Numbered from the stretch's first letter, positions 41,313 through 50,103 are shown. The stretch is DNA of 64,000 bases from Bacillota bacterium (GCA_023433405.1 JAEZCT010000058.1:1-64000), one strand, 5' to 3'. Notes: generated by a model from the letters alone, not told the origin. Translations and numbers: made by a program.

Positions 41313-42894
41313 CTTCATCCTCCCCCTTCAGCCATGTTCTTAGCAGCTGTGCCGCAATGTCGGGGTTCTCCTTGGAGAAGCTTTGGATTTCTCGCTTAAG
41401 CGCCATCTCTTTTGTTTCGGATACCTCAAGCTTTGCAATACCCAGATCCGGCTTCGGAGGCTGCATACCGGGGATACCTGTGCCAAAGTGCTGGGCAAGA
41501 TCGCCCTGACCAACTCCCGCCGCCGCCAAGGCCAGCTGCTCGTTCTCTCTTTTGCGCCGCCGTGACCGGGCAATTAGGGATACAATTAGGACAACCAACA
41601 GAATAAGCGCCAGCGCGGAACCACCGACCAGCATAATCATGTTCAGGTTAAGCTCTTCGGATACAATATCCGCAGGCTCCGCAAACCGAAGGTTCACAAA
41701 GCTTACGTTAGAGGCCTCAACGCCCGCCGCCATCGACACCGCGTTGATGAAGCTTTCGCGCTCGGTATCGGTCATCATCTCACGATTAACCATCACCGAA
41801 ACCGTTACGGCCTTGCGTTCCGCTCCGTCCTTCTCCCGCTGGGTTTTGATATAGCTTACCAAATAATCCACGCTGCGCGCGTTGCTGGAGCTTTCGGAGT
41901 TGCTGCCGCCGCCCTGTGTTTCGGGGTAGGTGGGTACCTCGGCGTTGTTTTCAACCCCTGTAACGCCATCATCTGTTGTAGCTGTCTGCGTAGACTCGCT
42001 GGATTCCTCATGGCTGACGATACCGCGATCGTCCACCGACGGGATATAGCTCATCTCCTCCGAGATCATCTTGTTATAATCAAGCACCGCGGTGACAGCA
42101 ACCGAAATGCCTTCACGGTTAAAGGGACCGGTGAGGATATCGAGAACCTTTTCCTTAATGCTGTCCTCTATCATCCGCTCGTAGGAGAGCTTTAGCTTAT
42201 TCTCGCTCGAGCTGTCATCCTGCGCTCCCGCTCCGTTTAGCAGCTTGCCGTTGCTGTCCAGCACAGACACGTTTTCTGCCGTAAGCCCGGGTACGCTGTT
42301 GGCAATTAACGCCTCAATACCTTTCACCTGAGAGGGGGATAAGTCAAACCCGGTATACATATTTACCTTCACGGACGCCTTTGTTTCAATCCGTTCGGTA
42401 GATAGCACATACTGGTTGCTGTCCGCCATCGCGATATTGACGCTTGCATCCCTGACATGGGGGATTGTTCTAATGGAGTTTGCGATGTTCGCCTCGGTCT
42501 GGAACCTGAGGTACTGGTTTTTTTCAAATTCAGTACTGGTAAAGCCAACATTGCTCTTGAAAATATCGTAGTTGACCGACCCGCTGGGATAGCCAGCGAT
42601 AGAGAGCTGCATCAGTGCCTCAGGCTCGGCAGCCTTGGGTATCTTGATTATTCCGCCGTTTTCCACCTTGACCTCAATGCCGCTGTCCCTCAAAAGCGCT
42701 ACGACCTCGCTGCTCTGCGCGCCGTCTAGCCCCTGCGCGATCGTAGCGTAGGTATCGGTGTTAAGCACGATCGCCAGAATAACCGCGAGCGTAACAAGTC
42801 CGCCAAGCACTGAAAAATAGATGATTTTCTGTTTCTTGCTTTGCTTTTTCCAGAAATCCTTGGCGGACGCGAGAATCTTCTTTATTTCGTCCAT
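41299..42894 (-). CDS. fliF: Flagellar MS-ring protein FliF
   Basis: A 531-residue ring protein with two membrane helices (about 24-46 and 435-457). Ring-building motifs lie between them: SEVVALLRDSGIEVKVENGGIIKIPKAAEPEALMQLSIAGYPSG and the secretin-like region TIPHVRDASVNIAMADSNQYV. The C-terminal tail LAAQLLRTWLKGEDED-type end (DIAAQLLRTWLKGEDEDGYY) binds FliG. GGGGAAA precedes the ATG. It follows fliE after a 242-base gap. Confidence 0.95.
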   Translation of the reverse strand: MDEIKKILASAKDFWKKQSKKQKIIYFSVLGGLVTLAVILAIVLNTDTYATIAQGLDGAQSSEVVALLRDSGIEVKVENGGIIKIPKAAEPEALMQLSIAGYPSGSVNYDIFKSNVGFTSTEFEKNQYLRFQTEANIANSIRTIPHVRDASVNIAMADSNQYVLSTERIETKASVKVNMYTGFDLSPSQVKGIEALIANSVPGLTAENVSVLDSNGKLLNGAGAQDDSSSENKLKLSYERMIEDSIKEKVLDILTGPFNREGISVAVTAVLDYNKMISEEMSYIPSVDDRGIVSHEESSESTQTATTDDGVTGVENNAEVPTYPETQGGGSNSESSSNARSVDYLVSYIKTQREKDGAERKAVTVSVMVNREMMTDTERESFINAVSMAAGVEASNVSFVNLRFAEPADIVSEELNLNMIMLVGGSALALILLVVLIVSLIARSRRRKRENEQLALAAAGVGQGDLAQHFGTGIPGMQPPKPDLGIAKLEVSETKEMALKREIQSFSKENPDIAAQLLRTWLKGEDEDGYY

Positions 42895-43018
42895 ATTGCT
42901 TTCCCCAATTGTTTCTTTAGGATAAGGTAAAGCCGAAAGCCAGGCCCGCCGTTATGACGCCGCCGGCAGCATTCACCGTCTGAATACTCAAGGACAAGTG
43001 CGGCCGCAACCGCCAAAA

Positions 43019-43058
43019 CCGAAAAGCAGGGCCGTTTGGCTCGGCCTTTGCTTTTCGG
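43019..43058. other. Imperfect hairpin in the fliE-fliF gap
   Basis: CCGAAAAGCA and GGCCG pair with CGGCC and TGCTTTTCGG around a seven-base loop, with a small internal mismatch. It is the most notable feature of the 242-base gap 42895-43136. It may stabilise the end of the flgB-flgC-fliE message or slow polymerase. No U run follows. Confidence 0.4.
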
Positions 43059-43136
43059 CGTCGTTTTAACCAAAAGGCCGATTTTAAAAAGCGTTATCAC
43101 GCTCCAGACCCTTTGTCTTAAAAATCCGCCTTGGCC

Positions 43137-43457
43137 TTAGATATTCATGCTCATAATTTCTTTATAGCTGTCGAGCACCTTGTTGCGAACCGACTGTAAC
43201 AGCTCAATTGCAAGATACGCCTTCTGCTGGTTAATTTGAAGGTTATGCAGCTCGTCGGTGTTTGCGGTGGCAAGATTGTACGCGTCCACAGCCTCTATGG
43301 AGCTGGTCTCGCGGACGGTGGCAATTGCGTTTTCAAGAATGCTGGCAAAGGACTGTGTGCCATTCTGCTCCGCTGCCGACTTTGCGGCAGGGTTAGCAGA
43401 GCCGATTCCGCTTATTGAAGTCATTGGGGTGATTGGGACTATAAATTGACTGGACAT
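43137..43457 (-). CDS. fliE: Flagellar hook-basal body complex protein FliE
   Basis: A 106-residue protein that joins the MS ring to the rod. The family segment is SFASILENAIATVRETSSIEAVDAYNLATANTDELHNLQINQQKAYLAIELLQSVRNKVLDSYKEIMSMNI (about 36-106), ending at the normal C-terminus. AAGGATGGG precedes the ATG. It is the third gene of the operon. Confidence 0.93.
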   Translation of the reverse strand: MSSQFIVPITPMTSISGIGSANPAAKSAAEQNGTQSFASILENAIATVRETSSIEAVDAYNLATANTDELHNLQINQQKAYLAIELLQSVRNKVLDSYKEIMSMNI

Positions 43458-43551
43458 ATTACACCCATCCTTTTTAGCGATATTAGCAGAGCTTGTTAGA
43501 GTTTCGGGGATTAAAGTTCGTCTTTAAAAAGCCGATATACATTGTATCAGG

Positions 43552-43989
43552 TTATCTGCCAATGCTAAGGGCTGACTGTGCCATCGCCTTGATTGCGTTA
43601 AACGCGGTGAGGTTTGCGTCATACGCATTGGAGGCTGCCATTAGGTCTATCATTTCCTCCGTGGTATTGACGTTTGGCATCATGACATAGCCTTCCTCGT
43701 TTGCGTCCGGGTGACTGGGGTTATACACCGGCACAAACGGCGTCTCGTCCTCTATCACCTCTGTAACCCTGACGCCGCCGTCCGTGGCGCTCTTCATCTT
43801 TGACTTAAGCACGTTGTCAAAGGCGGAGCACTCGCGTTCCTCAAACACCGTGAGCTTGCGGCGGTAAGGTCCGCCCCCCTCTGTTCTGGTGGTTGTAGAG
43901 TTCGCAATGTTTTGTGAGATGATATCCATGCGAAACCGCTGGGCGGTAAGCGCGGAAGCGCTGATATTCATCGAGCTTAAAAACGACAC
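43552..43989 (-). CDS. flgC: Flagellar basal-body rod protein FlgC
   Basis: A 145-residue proximal rod protein. The N-terminal SSMNISASALTAQRFRMDIISQNIANSTTTRTEGGGPYRRK and the C-terminal YVMMPNVNTTEEMIDLMAASNAYDANLTAFNAIKAMAQSAL are diagnostic. The start is GTG, with GAGGGA upstream. It follows flgB. Confidence 0.93.
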   Translation of the reverse strand: MSFLSSMNISASALTAQRFRMDIISQNIANSTTTRTEGGGPYRRKLTVFEERECSAFDNVLKSKMKSATDGGVRVTEVIEDETPFVPVYNPSHPDANEEGYVMMPNVNTTEEMIDLMAASNAYDANLTAFNAIKAMAQSALSIGR

Positions 43990-44045
43990 AACTATCCCTC
44001 GCTTTTCATTATGTTTTTAAAGGCCCGCAAAAAGCGCTTGCTTCA

Positions 44046-44420
44046 TTATTTTTTGCCTTCTGTTATAACATGCTCGAGCATGTTGAAGCGGTTTGAGATT
44101 TTGCTTTGCAGGTAGTCATACTGAATCTGCGCCCGCGCAAGCTCAATGCTTTCCCTGTTCTCATCGACGTTGTTGCCGTCAAGTCGCATTGAGGTGGAGG
44201 TATCCACCTTGACCTCCGTCCTTAGCTCGGGCACAATCTTTGACGTGGTTCCGGTTTCATCCCTCAAAAGGGTAAATACCGTTTCAAAATCCACATACTT
44301 CGCCTTGTAGCCAGGGGTCTCGATGTTTGCGAGATTCTGCATTGTCACCATTTGCTTTTTCCACACCGCATCCATGCCCTGACGCAGCAGGTTAAATGAA
44401 ACACCGCTTAGCAGTTCCAT
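44046..44420 (-). CDS. flgB: Flagellar basal-body rod protein FlgB
   Basis: A 124-residue proximal rod protein and first gene of the leftward flagellar operon. The motif WKKQMVTMQNLANIETPGYKAKYVDFE lies in the N-terminal half, and IELARAQIQYDYLQSKISNRFNMLEHVI at the C-terminal end. GGGAGGA precedes the ATG. About 370 bases of untranslated leader lie between the promoter at 44797 and this start. Confidence 0.93.
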   Translation of the reverse strand: MELLSGVSFNLLRQGMDAVWKKQMVTMQNLANIETPGYKAKYVDFETVFTLLRDETGTTSKIVPELRTEVKVDTSTSMRLDGNNVDENRESIELARAQIQYDYLQSKISNRFNMLEHVITEGKK

Positions 44421-44790
44421 ATATAATTCCTCCCGTAATCATAATTTTACTTGTTTTTAGGTGTCAGCTGCGCTGACTTTATATGTAGGCAAAAAAGCCG
44501 CATTAGTCCGTCTTCCCTATTAAAATCACATGAAATTGTCTTGAAGCCGCTCCTTGCTGTCAGAACAAGCGCGGAATATGTCGAAGGCTGCGGCGCAACG
44601 ACTTTGCACCTCCTTGCCGCTATCTGCGGGGTAGCCTGAATGCAATAAACATCCATACCACACATACGCAGTGTGACGGCAATCCGCCTTGACCGGGCGG
44701 GAGCTGTCCGGGGTTTCCAGTCTTTTTCAGGCACTTAAACGGGACTGCTTCTTTACTAATTAATCTACTAAATATTAATAGTACGCCACG
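44421..44790 (-). ncRNA. Long structured 5' leader of the flagellar operon, candidate cis-regulatory RNA
   Basis: The minus strand from the promoter to flgB is about 370 bases and rich in complementary segments. These include exact stems at 44684-44700 (CCGCC/GGCGG), 44659-44675 (CACAC/GTGTG) and 44463-44477 (GTCAGC/GCTGAC). A long-range GCCTGAA/TTCAGGC pair (44634-44640 with 44726-44732) encloses a central domain. CCGC at 44617-44620 can pair either with GCGG at 44626-44629 or, within TTGCCGC, with GCGGCGCAA at 44590-44598, two exclusive options. A 95-codon open frame across it lacks a ribosome site. I could not match it to a known riboswitch class, including the c-di-GMP types used upstream of clostridial flagellar genes. 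Confidence 0.5.
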
Positions 44791-44796
44791 ATTTCC

Positions 44797-44825
44797 ATGT
44801 TACACGAATTTCATACAATTGTCAA
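44797..44825 (-). promoter_or_regulatory. Strong sigma-A promoter of the flgB operon
   Basis: TTGACA (44820-44825) and TAACAT (44797-44802) on the minus strand with exactly 17 bases between. It is the best sigma-A match in the window and is placed to drive the early flagellar operon. Confidence 0.75.
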
Positions 44826-44992
44826 TAAAATGCCCTGAATATGCCTATAATAACCGTTAATTTTACTCCATGTTTGCAATAATTTCACGTTATTCGACAT
44901 TTCGGATTGCTCCCGATCACAAATTGTCAAAATAACCGTAAAAAGCGCGAACAGAATCAACGATTTTTTTGCACAAATACCGTAAGAACGGC

Positions 44993-45019
44993 TAAAGTTT
45001 TTACAGACACAACCGATAT
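44993..45019 (+). promoter_or_regulatory. Sigma-28 (FliA/SigD) promoter of the flgM operon
   Basis: TAAA (44993-44996), 15 bases, ACCGATAT (45012-45019). The known Bacillus sigma-D consensus is TAAA-N15-GCCGATAT, so only one base differs. It lies 110 bases before flgM. Confidence 0.85.
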
Positions 45020-45128
45020 AATTCTATGAAAAGCAATATTAAACTAAAAAGGTATCATTCCCAAGCAGCGGTTCCACGCTGAGCGCAATCTACGGCCGAC
45101 CCCTTTCGGCGGAATGGAGTAAGGACTT

Positions 45129-45425
45129 ATGACGATTCAACCTTTCGGCGCCTCCGCGCCGTATAAGGCATATGCGAGTGCCTCAAAAGGCAGTGAAAGC
45201 AAGCCCGCACAAAGGGTTTCTCCGGCTGACCGGCAGGACCGACTGGAGCTGTCTCCCGACGGGGCTAAAGCTGCACAGCCCCTTAAATCTCTGGCGGCGC
45301 AGCTTTCCCGTGAGATGGACGCGGGGGCTTCCGCGGAGCGTCTTGCGGCGCTTAAAAAAAGTGCGGACAACGGCAGCTGTCCGGTTCCGGGAGATGTTCT
45401 TGCCGACAGTATCCTGGGTATTTAA
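45129..45425 (+). CDS. flgM: Anti-sigma-28 factor FlgM
   Basis: A 98-residue small protein that binds FliA until hook completion, when it is exported. The family region runs from about residue 29: RVSPADRQDRLELSPDGAKAAQ, then a helix with LAAQLSREMDAGASAERLAALKKSADNGSCPVPGDVLADSILG, which carries the usual ERLxxLKxxxxxGxYxVxxxxxAxxIL pattern. Conservation is low, as always for FlgM, but position, length and the sigma-28 promoter agree. The ribosome site is GGAGTAAGGA. Confidence 0.85.
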   Translation: MTIQPFGASAPYKAYASASKGSESKPAQRVSPADRQDRLELSPDGAKAAQPLKSLAAQLSREMDAGASAERLAALKKSADNGSCPVPGDVLADSILGI

Positions 45426-45474
45426 TTGACGGATGGGCATTTACACAAAATCGCTCAGGAAAGGAAAATATACG

Positions 45475-45957
45475 ATGAATCGATTAACTCCCTTCTTCAC
45501 TATTTTAGAAGAATGCGTCGCTTTTTATCGGGAAATGCTTAACTTTGAAAATGTAAAGCACCGCGCGATTGTGTATAAAGACACTCCTCAGCTAGAGGCC
45601 ATCATCAAGGTGGAGCAGGCCTTTATTATGCGTGCCGACCTCCTTGAAAAGAAAAGACTTTCCGCTCAGGCTGAGCTTGGATCGGATGGCTTTACCTTGC
45701 TTGAAATGGCAGAGCGGCTCGCCCAAGAGGAGCGCGACCGTTTGCTTGCATACCGCAAGGACCTGCTGGCAATTTTGCAGGATATCAAAGAGATTAACAA
45801 AAAAAGCATGCAGCTTCTTGACGTGCGCCTAAAGGACTCGGAGAAGCGTCTTGAAAGCTCGGGCTATATTCAGGATATGCATACCTACAACAGCACCGGC
45901 GTTGCGGCACCCCGTAACGCGGGAATTAACAAGAGTTTACTCGCAAAATCTATATAA
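45475..45957 (+). CDS. flgN: FlgN-family flagellar export chaperone
   Basis: A 160-residue helical protein, chaperone for FlgK and FlgL. It begins MNRLTPFFTILEECVAFYREMLNFENVKHRAIVYKD, then long amphipathic helices, with a less ordered C-terminal 25 residues. ATG 45475 has AGGAAAGG upstream; an upstream ATG at 45433 lacks a site. It lies between flgM and flgK, where FlgN (YvyG) is expected. Confidence 0.85.
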   Translation: MNRLTPFFTILEECVAFYREMLNFENVKHRAIVYKDTPQLEAIIKVEQAFIMRADLLEKKRLSAQAELGSDGFTLLEMAERLAQEERDRLLAYRKDLLAILQDIKEINKKSMQLLDVRLKDSEKRLESSGYIQDMHTYNSTGVAAPRNAGINKSLLAKSI

Positions 45958-45974
45958 CGACGGAGGGACACGCG

Positions 45975-47525
45975 ATGCGTCCAACTTTTTTGGGATTTCA
46001 AACAGCACGAAGCGGTCTTGTCGCCAGCCAGAAGGCGTTAGATATTGTAGGCAACAACATCGCAAACCTTAATACCGAAGGCTATACCCGTCAGCGCGTG
46101 GATCTGATTTCCATGCACATTTCCAGCACGGGCAACCGCTATGCCGTTGGCAATACCATGCTTGCAGGACAAGGTGTTTATATGACAGGAGTAGCTCAGA
46201 TTCGCGACCCGTTCCTTGACCTTCGCTATCGTGAGCAGTCGGCTTCGCTTGGCGAGCTTGAGACCATAAGCAATGTATATGGAGACTTGCAAAACCTGTT
46301 TAATGACGTAACCTCATCGGGCTTGCAGGCAAACCTTGATAATCTGCTCAAGGAGTTCCAGAGCATCCAGTCTTCAACTGAAAAGCCGGAAAACCTGGAT
46401 ATTGTACGAACCGCTGCGCAAAAGCTTGTGCAAATGCTCAATACATACGACGCAAAGCTCACCACCCTTCAGCAGCAAAACCAAACAAGCCTGAACGCGT
46501 GCGAAAGCACGGTAAATTCAATTCTTGAGAAGATTGCCTCTTTAAATAATCAAATTAAGGACGCCACCCTTTCCTACACTACCATTGATCCCATCTATGA
46601 TGAGCGGCGTGTGTTAGGTCCGTACGGCCCAAATGAGCTATTAGATGACCGAAACCTGCTTCTCGACCAGCTTTCGGCATACGGCGAGGTCAGTGTTAAA
46701 ACTGACAAGGACGGCAACTTCTCGGTCACCTTCGGCGGTACAAAGGTCGTTGACGGCGACAAATACGATATCTTGTCCATCCGGCAGAACGCCTTGGGCG
46801 AAAATGTACTGAGATGGTCGGTTTCCAGCACCGATTTTACCGCAAACAGCGGTGCGATTAAAGGCTATTTAAATGCGATTGAAGGGCGCGGCGCTTATGC
46901 GGGCCCCGGGCAAAAAGACTTTGAGGGCATTGAGTATTATCGTGAGGTGCTTAACGCCTTTGCGCATACCTTTGCCACCGCACTCAATGAGATTAACACA
47001 AACGACCCAGCCGCCACACCGTTTCCGGACGGCGGAGACCTTTTTACCGGGGACGGGGGTACGCCGCCCACCTTTACCGCAGCAAATATCCGAATCTCCA
47101 GTGACTGGATGAATGATATTAACTTTCTCCAAACCACTACCACACCGGCTGCGGGGGAAAGCTATACGCCCTCTAATATTCTTAGATTTATTGATGTGTT
47201 TAATGGCGACCATACCTATTCCAATTCACCCACTCCTACTCCCGGGCATCCTGCATTTAACGGAACCTATAAAGAGTATCTTGTCAACTTTCAGGTTAGA
47301 CTGGGCACGAATAAGGATACTTATGACAGCAAGCTGAAATCCACTAACAGTGTCGCGCTTGAGCTGCTTGATGCCCGTGATTCTGTCTCGGCCGTTTCAG
47401 AAAACGAAGAAGCCATCAGTATGCTGCAGTACCAAAAAACCTATAACGCCGCATCCCGTATGATTACTACGATGGACGATATGCTTGATACCCTCATAAA
47501 CAGAATGGGACGTGTAGGCTTGTAA
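45975..47525 (+). CDS. flgK: Flagellar hook-filament junction protein FlgK
   Basis: A 516-residue junction protein (HAP1). The N-terminal motif is KALDIVGNNIANLNTEGYTRQRVDLISM (about 19-46), and the C-terminal helix is DSVSAVSENEEAISMLQYQKTYNAASRMITTMDDMLDTLINRMGRVGL. The middle has long helices (70-190) and a variable beta domain (200-430). CGGAGGGA precedes the ATG. It follows flgN by 17 bases. Confidence 0.93.
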   Translation: MRPTFLGFQTARSGLVASQKALDIVGNNIANLNTEGYTRQRVDLISMHISSTGNRYAVGNTMLAGQGVYMTGVAQIRDPFLDLRYREQSASLGELETISNVYGDLQNLFNDVTSSGLQANLDNLLKEFQSIQSSTEKPENLDIVRTAAQKLVQMLNTYDAKLTTLQQQNQTSLNACESTVNSILEKIASLNNQIKDATLSYTTIDPIYDERRVLGPYGPNELLDDRNLLLDQLSAYGEVSVKTDKDGNFSVTFGGTKVVDGDKYDILSIRQNALGENVLRWSVSSTDFTANSGAIKGYLNAIEGRGAYAGPGQKDFEGIEYYREVLNAFAHTFATALNEINTNDPAATPFPDGGDLFTGDGGTPPTFTAANIRISSDWMNDINFLQTTTTPAAGESYTPSNILRFIDVFNGDHTYSNSPTPTPGHPAFNGTYKEYLVNFQVRLGTNKDTYDSKLKSTNSVALELLDARDSVSAVSENEEAISMLQYQKTYNAASRMITTMDDMLDTLINRMGRVGL

Positions 47526-47584
47526 TTCTCGTTTTCACTTTTCACTTTATAGAAGCCGTTAATAACCGAAGGGAGCACATAACA

Positions 47585-48577
47585 ATGGGCTTGAGAATAC
47601 CGGGAAGCATTACAACCAGACGTTTTTACAGCAATTACAGCACCAGTCTTTCAAACCTCAACCGCCTGATGGAACAAAACACCAACTACCGTTCCTTCAG
47701 CCGGGTGTCTGATAACCCCGCCGCTGCCGCTAAGGCGTTTATGGTTCGCAACCAGCTTGCACGCAATGAAATGTACACCACTAATTTACAAAATGCCAAT
47801 AATATACTTACCACCGCGGAATCCTCTGCAAGAGGCGCTGCGGAATCAATAAAGCTCGCCGCGAAAACCTTGATTGGAGCGGTTAACGGTACGAACGAGA
47901 CCAACCGTGAGGTCCTTGCGCTACAGTTTGAGTCCTATCGCGACGAGATTATTAAAAATATGAACAACAGCTATGCCGACAGATACCTGTTCTGCTCCGG
48001 AACCACAGATGGTGCTCCCTTTAAAATGAACGGCGGACAACTGGAATATAACGGAGTGGATTTGGCTACGGTCACCGACCCCGCTGTTGATTTGCCTTTT
48101 AATGAAGATATTTATATCGATATTGGCATAGGTCTTACCATTAACGCAACCGGCGAGGTGGACCCGCAGACTGCATTAAAAATTTCTACCTCTGGTGTTA
48201 AAATGCTTGGTTATGGGCTTGATGCCGACGGTTTAGAGAACAATGTGTGCAACGCGCTCACAAAAATAGCGGAGCTAATGCGCGCCCCCACTTTTGATTC
48301 CGATACCGCGAGAAAGTATATTGATAAGCTAAACGGGATGCATTCGGATATTCTTGTGGAAATTTCCGGTATTGGAAACCGGGTGAATTATATTGAGTCG
48401 AATATTGAGCGTCTTGCGGATGAAACCTTTACACTGACAGAATCCCAAAACGCACTTGAGTTCGTTGACCCCGCCGCGGCAATCACCGCGCTCAAAACCG
48501 AGGAGACCGCTTATAAAACCCTTTTGCAGATTGGTCCGCGTCTAATGCAGAACACCTTGTTCGATTACCTGCGCTAA
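47585..48577 (+). CDS. flgL: Flagellar hook-filament junction protein FlgL
   Basis: A 330-residue junction protein (HAP3) of the flagellin superfamily. N-terminal MGLRIPGSITTRRFYSNYSTSLSNLNRLMEQNTNYRSFSRVSDNPAAAAKA carries the flagellin-like SDNPA motif. The C-terminal helix is VDPAAAITALKTEETAYKTLLQIGPRLMQNTLFDYL. AAGGGAGCAC precedes the ATG. It lies 59 bases after flgK. Confidence 0.92.
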   Translation: MGLRIPGSITTRRFYSNYSTSLSNLNRLMEQNTNYRSFSRVSDNPAAAAKAFMVRNQLARNEMYTTNLQNANNILTTAESSARGAAESIKLAAKTLIGAVNGTNETNREVLALQFESYRDEIIKNMNNSYADRYLFCSGTTDGAPFKMNGGQLEYNGVDLATVTDPAVDLPFNEDIYIDIGIGLTINATGEVDPQTALKISTSGVKMLGYGLDADGLENNVCNALTKIAELMRAPTFDSDTARKYIDKLNGMHSDILVEISGIGNRVNYIESNIERLADETFTLTESQNALEFVDPAAAITALKTEETAYKTLLQIGPRLMQNTLFDYLR

Positions 48578-48599
48578 ATGAGCTTTTGTTGTTAAGACC

Positions 48600-48625
48600 C
48601 CGGCTAAGGGTTCTCCTTTAGCCGG
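48600..48625 (+). other. Hairpin after flgL
   Basis: CCGGCTAAGG pairs with CCTTTAGCCGG around a five-base loop with one bulge, 22 bases after the flgL stop. No U run follows, so it may protect the flgL message rather than end it. Confidence 0.5.
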
Positions 48626-48668
48626 ATATATTATCAGCTTGATATTTATCTGAAGTGTGGTGAGAAAT

Positions 48669-49295
48669 ATGCAGTTAATCAAGATAACGACAATACCAAT
48701 TTCCATTGAGCTGAAGATGTCTCACGCGCAGCTCAAAAACGTGTCGGAGAATACCGAGGCGCTGGGGATACCAAAGCTCTCTATGACCCGGGATAAGGGC
48801 GGGATGCGCATTACCTCCGAGCCGATTAAGGTAAACATCGACACCTACGAATCCCGCAAAAGCGCCGGTATTATGTCTCCCCTTGACGCAAACAAAATGG
48901 CAACCGATAAGACAATCAGCATTGTTTATCAGGCGACGGCTCGGTATGCACAAGAGGGCGACTACCTGTCGGAAACCCCAACGGCGGAGAACCCCATTCC
49001 TGAGCTTGCGAAAAACTATTTTAATCGGAATATTGAAACCATGCTCGGTTTTATCCCCTCTGTTAAGCCAAACATCACCTGGAAGGATGGTATGCTAAAC
49101 ATCCAGTATGATGCGGACGAGCTTGACTTTGATTGGGATCTTGCGCGTCCGAACTTTGAGTTTATCCCGCCCAATATCGAAATTACAGTGCTGGAACGAC
49201 CTACCGTCATGATAGAGTACCTAGGTGGGCCGATTTATGTTCCGCCCAGCTCCGACCCAAACTATGAGCCAACCTCGCTTGACCTGCAGGTATAG
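48669..49295 (+). CDS. yviE: DUF6470 (YviE-like) protein
   Basis: A 208-residue soluble protein encoded between flgL and fliW, the place of yviE in Bacillus. It starts MQLIKITTIPISIELKMSHAQLK and contains MTRDKGGMRITSEPIKVNIDTYESRKSAG and a beta-rich C-terminal half with GMLNIQYDADELDFDWD. It ends with a Pro/Tyr tail (GGPIYVPPSSDPNYEP). Function is unknown. ATG 48669 has GGTGAG upstream. A strong terminator follows. Confidence 0.8.
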   Translation: MQLIKITTIPISIELKMSHAQLKNVSENTEALGIPKLSMTRDKGGMRITSEPIKVNIDTYESRKSAGIMSPLDANKMATDKTISIVYQATARYAQEGDYLSETPTAENPIPELAKNYFNRNIETMLGFIPSVKPNITWKDGMLNIQYDADELDFDWDLARPNFEFIPPNIEITVLERPTVMIEYLGGPIYVPPSSDPNYEPTSLDLQV

Positions 49296-49354
49296 TCGTC
49301 TTGCCCCAATTATTGGGGCGGTGTTACTTTAGGTTCGCAATATACATTCCTTAC

Positions 49355-49390
49355 GGCAATGGTTTTTTCCCATTGCCTTTTTCTTTTTTC
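49355..49390 (+). terminator. Rho-independent terminator of the flgM operon
   Basis: An exact 8-bp stem GGCAATGG/CCATTGCC with a T-rich loop, followed by TTTTTTCTTTTTTC. It separates flgM-flgL-DUF6470 from fliW-csrA. A second short hairpin, GCCCCA/TGGGGC, lies just before it near 49306-49320. Confidence 0.8.
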
Positions 49391-49426
49391 ATGAACCTGC
49401 TATAATGAAAGAGCAACAGGCATTTT

Positions 49427-49537
49427 ATACTAATATCCGATTAATAAGAGTATAAAAATCAAGTGAAAAGCTTTAATTTATGGGTTTTCACGCCGATTTT
49501 TATCTGCCCTTTTGCTCTTTTTTTACGAAATCAGTAT
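49427..49537. repeat. Hairpin repeat copy C
   Basis: ATACTAAT (49427-49434) to ATCAGTAT (49530-49537), 111 bases. The interior is nearly identical to the copy at 51066 through ATCCGATT, AAGAGTATAAAAATC, AAGTGAAAAGCTTTAATTTA, TGGGTTTTCACG and GATTTTTATCTG. A TA dinucleotide adjoins the ends. It lies between the flgM-operon terminator and fliW. Confidence 0.75.
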
Positions 49538-49664
49538 TACTTGTCAAGCCAAATATCCGGCGCGTGTCGGATTTTCGACACGCGGTTTTGCCGGAGGTTG
49601 TATTCCTTTCGCCTGAACTTATTAAGAATGAGTTGTGAAAAACCCAAATTTTCTGGAGGGACGT

Positions 49665-50102
49665 ATGAAGATTGCAACAAGAGATTTTGGTGAGGTTGAG
49701 ATTCAGGAAAGCGATATTTTAATGTTTCCCAAAGGTATATTGGCGTTTGAGGAGTTTAAGCAGTATGTGCTGATTCATTATCCCGATGAAGAGATTGCGC
49801 CCATGTGGCTGCAAAGTGTGGAGAACAGCTCCTTGTGCTTTATTGTGCTTGACCCCTTTTTGTACCTGCCCGATTACTCGCCTTCCCTACCAGCTGCCGA
49901 GCTTTCGGAGCTTAATTTAAGCAGTAACGACGACCTGCGCTATTTTGTGATCTCCGTTATTTCAGAGGATGTTCAAAAATCAACCATTAACCTGAAAAGC
50001 CCCATTGTCGTTAATATTAAAAACAACCGCGCGATTCAATGCGTTTCCGATTCCGATTATCCCGTGCGTTTTCCCTTATTTTCGGAAAAGGGGGAGCTGT
50101 AA
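49665..50102 (+). CDS. fliW: Flagellar assembly factor FliW
   Basis: A 145-residue protein that binds both flagellin and CsrA; when flagellin is exported it captures CsrA and frees flagellin translation. It starts MKIATRDFGEVEIQESDILMFPKGILAFEEFKQYVLI, with PMWLQSVENSSLCFIVLDPFLYLPDY following, both diagnostic. ATG 49665 follows GGAGGGA; an ATG at 49635 is open but has no site. csrA starts one base after its stop. Confidence 0.93.
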   Translation: MKIATRDFGEVEIQESDILMFPKGILAFEEFKQYVLIHYPDEEIAPMWLQSVENSSLCFIVLDPFLYLPDYSPSLPAAELSELNLSSNDDLRYFVISVISEDVQKSTINLKSPIVVNIKNNRAIQCVSDSDYPVRFPLFSEKGEL

Positions 50103-50103
50103 T

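Noticed and set aside
44447..44734. 95-codon frame on the minus strand inside the flgB leader
   Set aside because: No ribosome site, atypical composition with many cysteines and arginines, and it covers the stems of the structured leader. I treat it as chance reading through RNA structure.
44421..44790. c-di-GMP, cobalamin or other known riboswitch in the flgB leader
   Set aside because: I compared by eye with c-di-GMP-I (GCAAA, GGGACGCAAAG cores) and cobalamin (GCCACTG box) patterns. Partial words such as GCAAAG occur but the conserved order does not, so no class is assigned.
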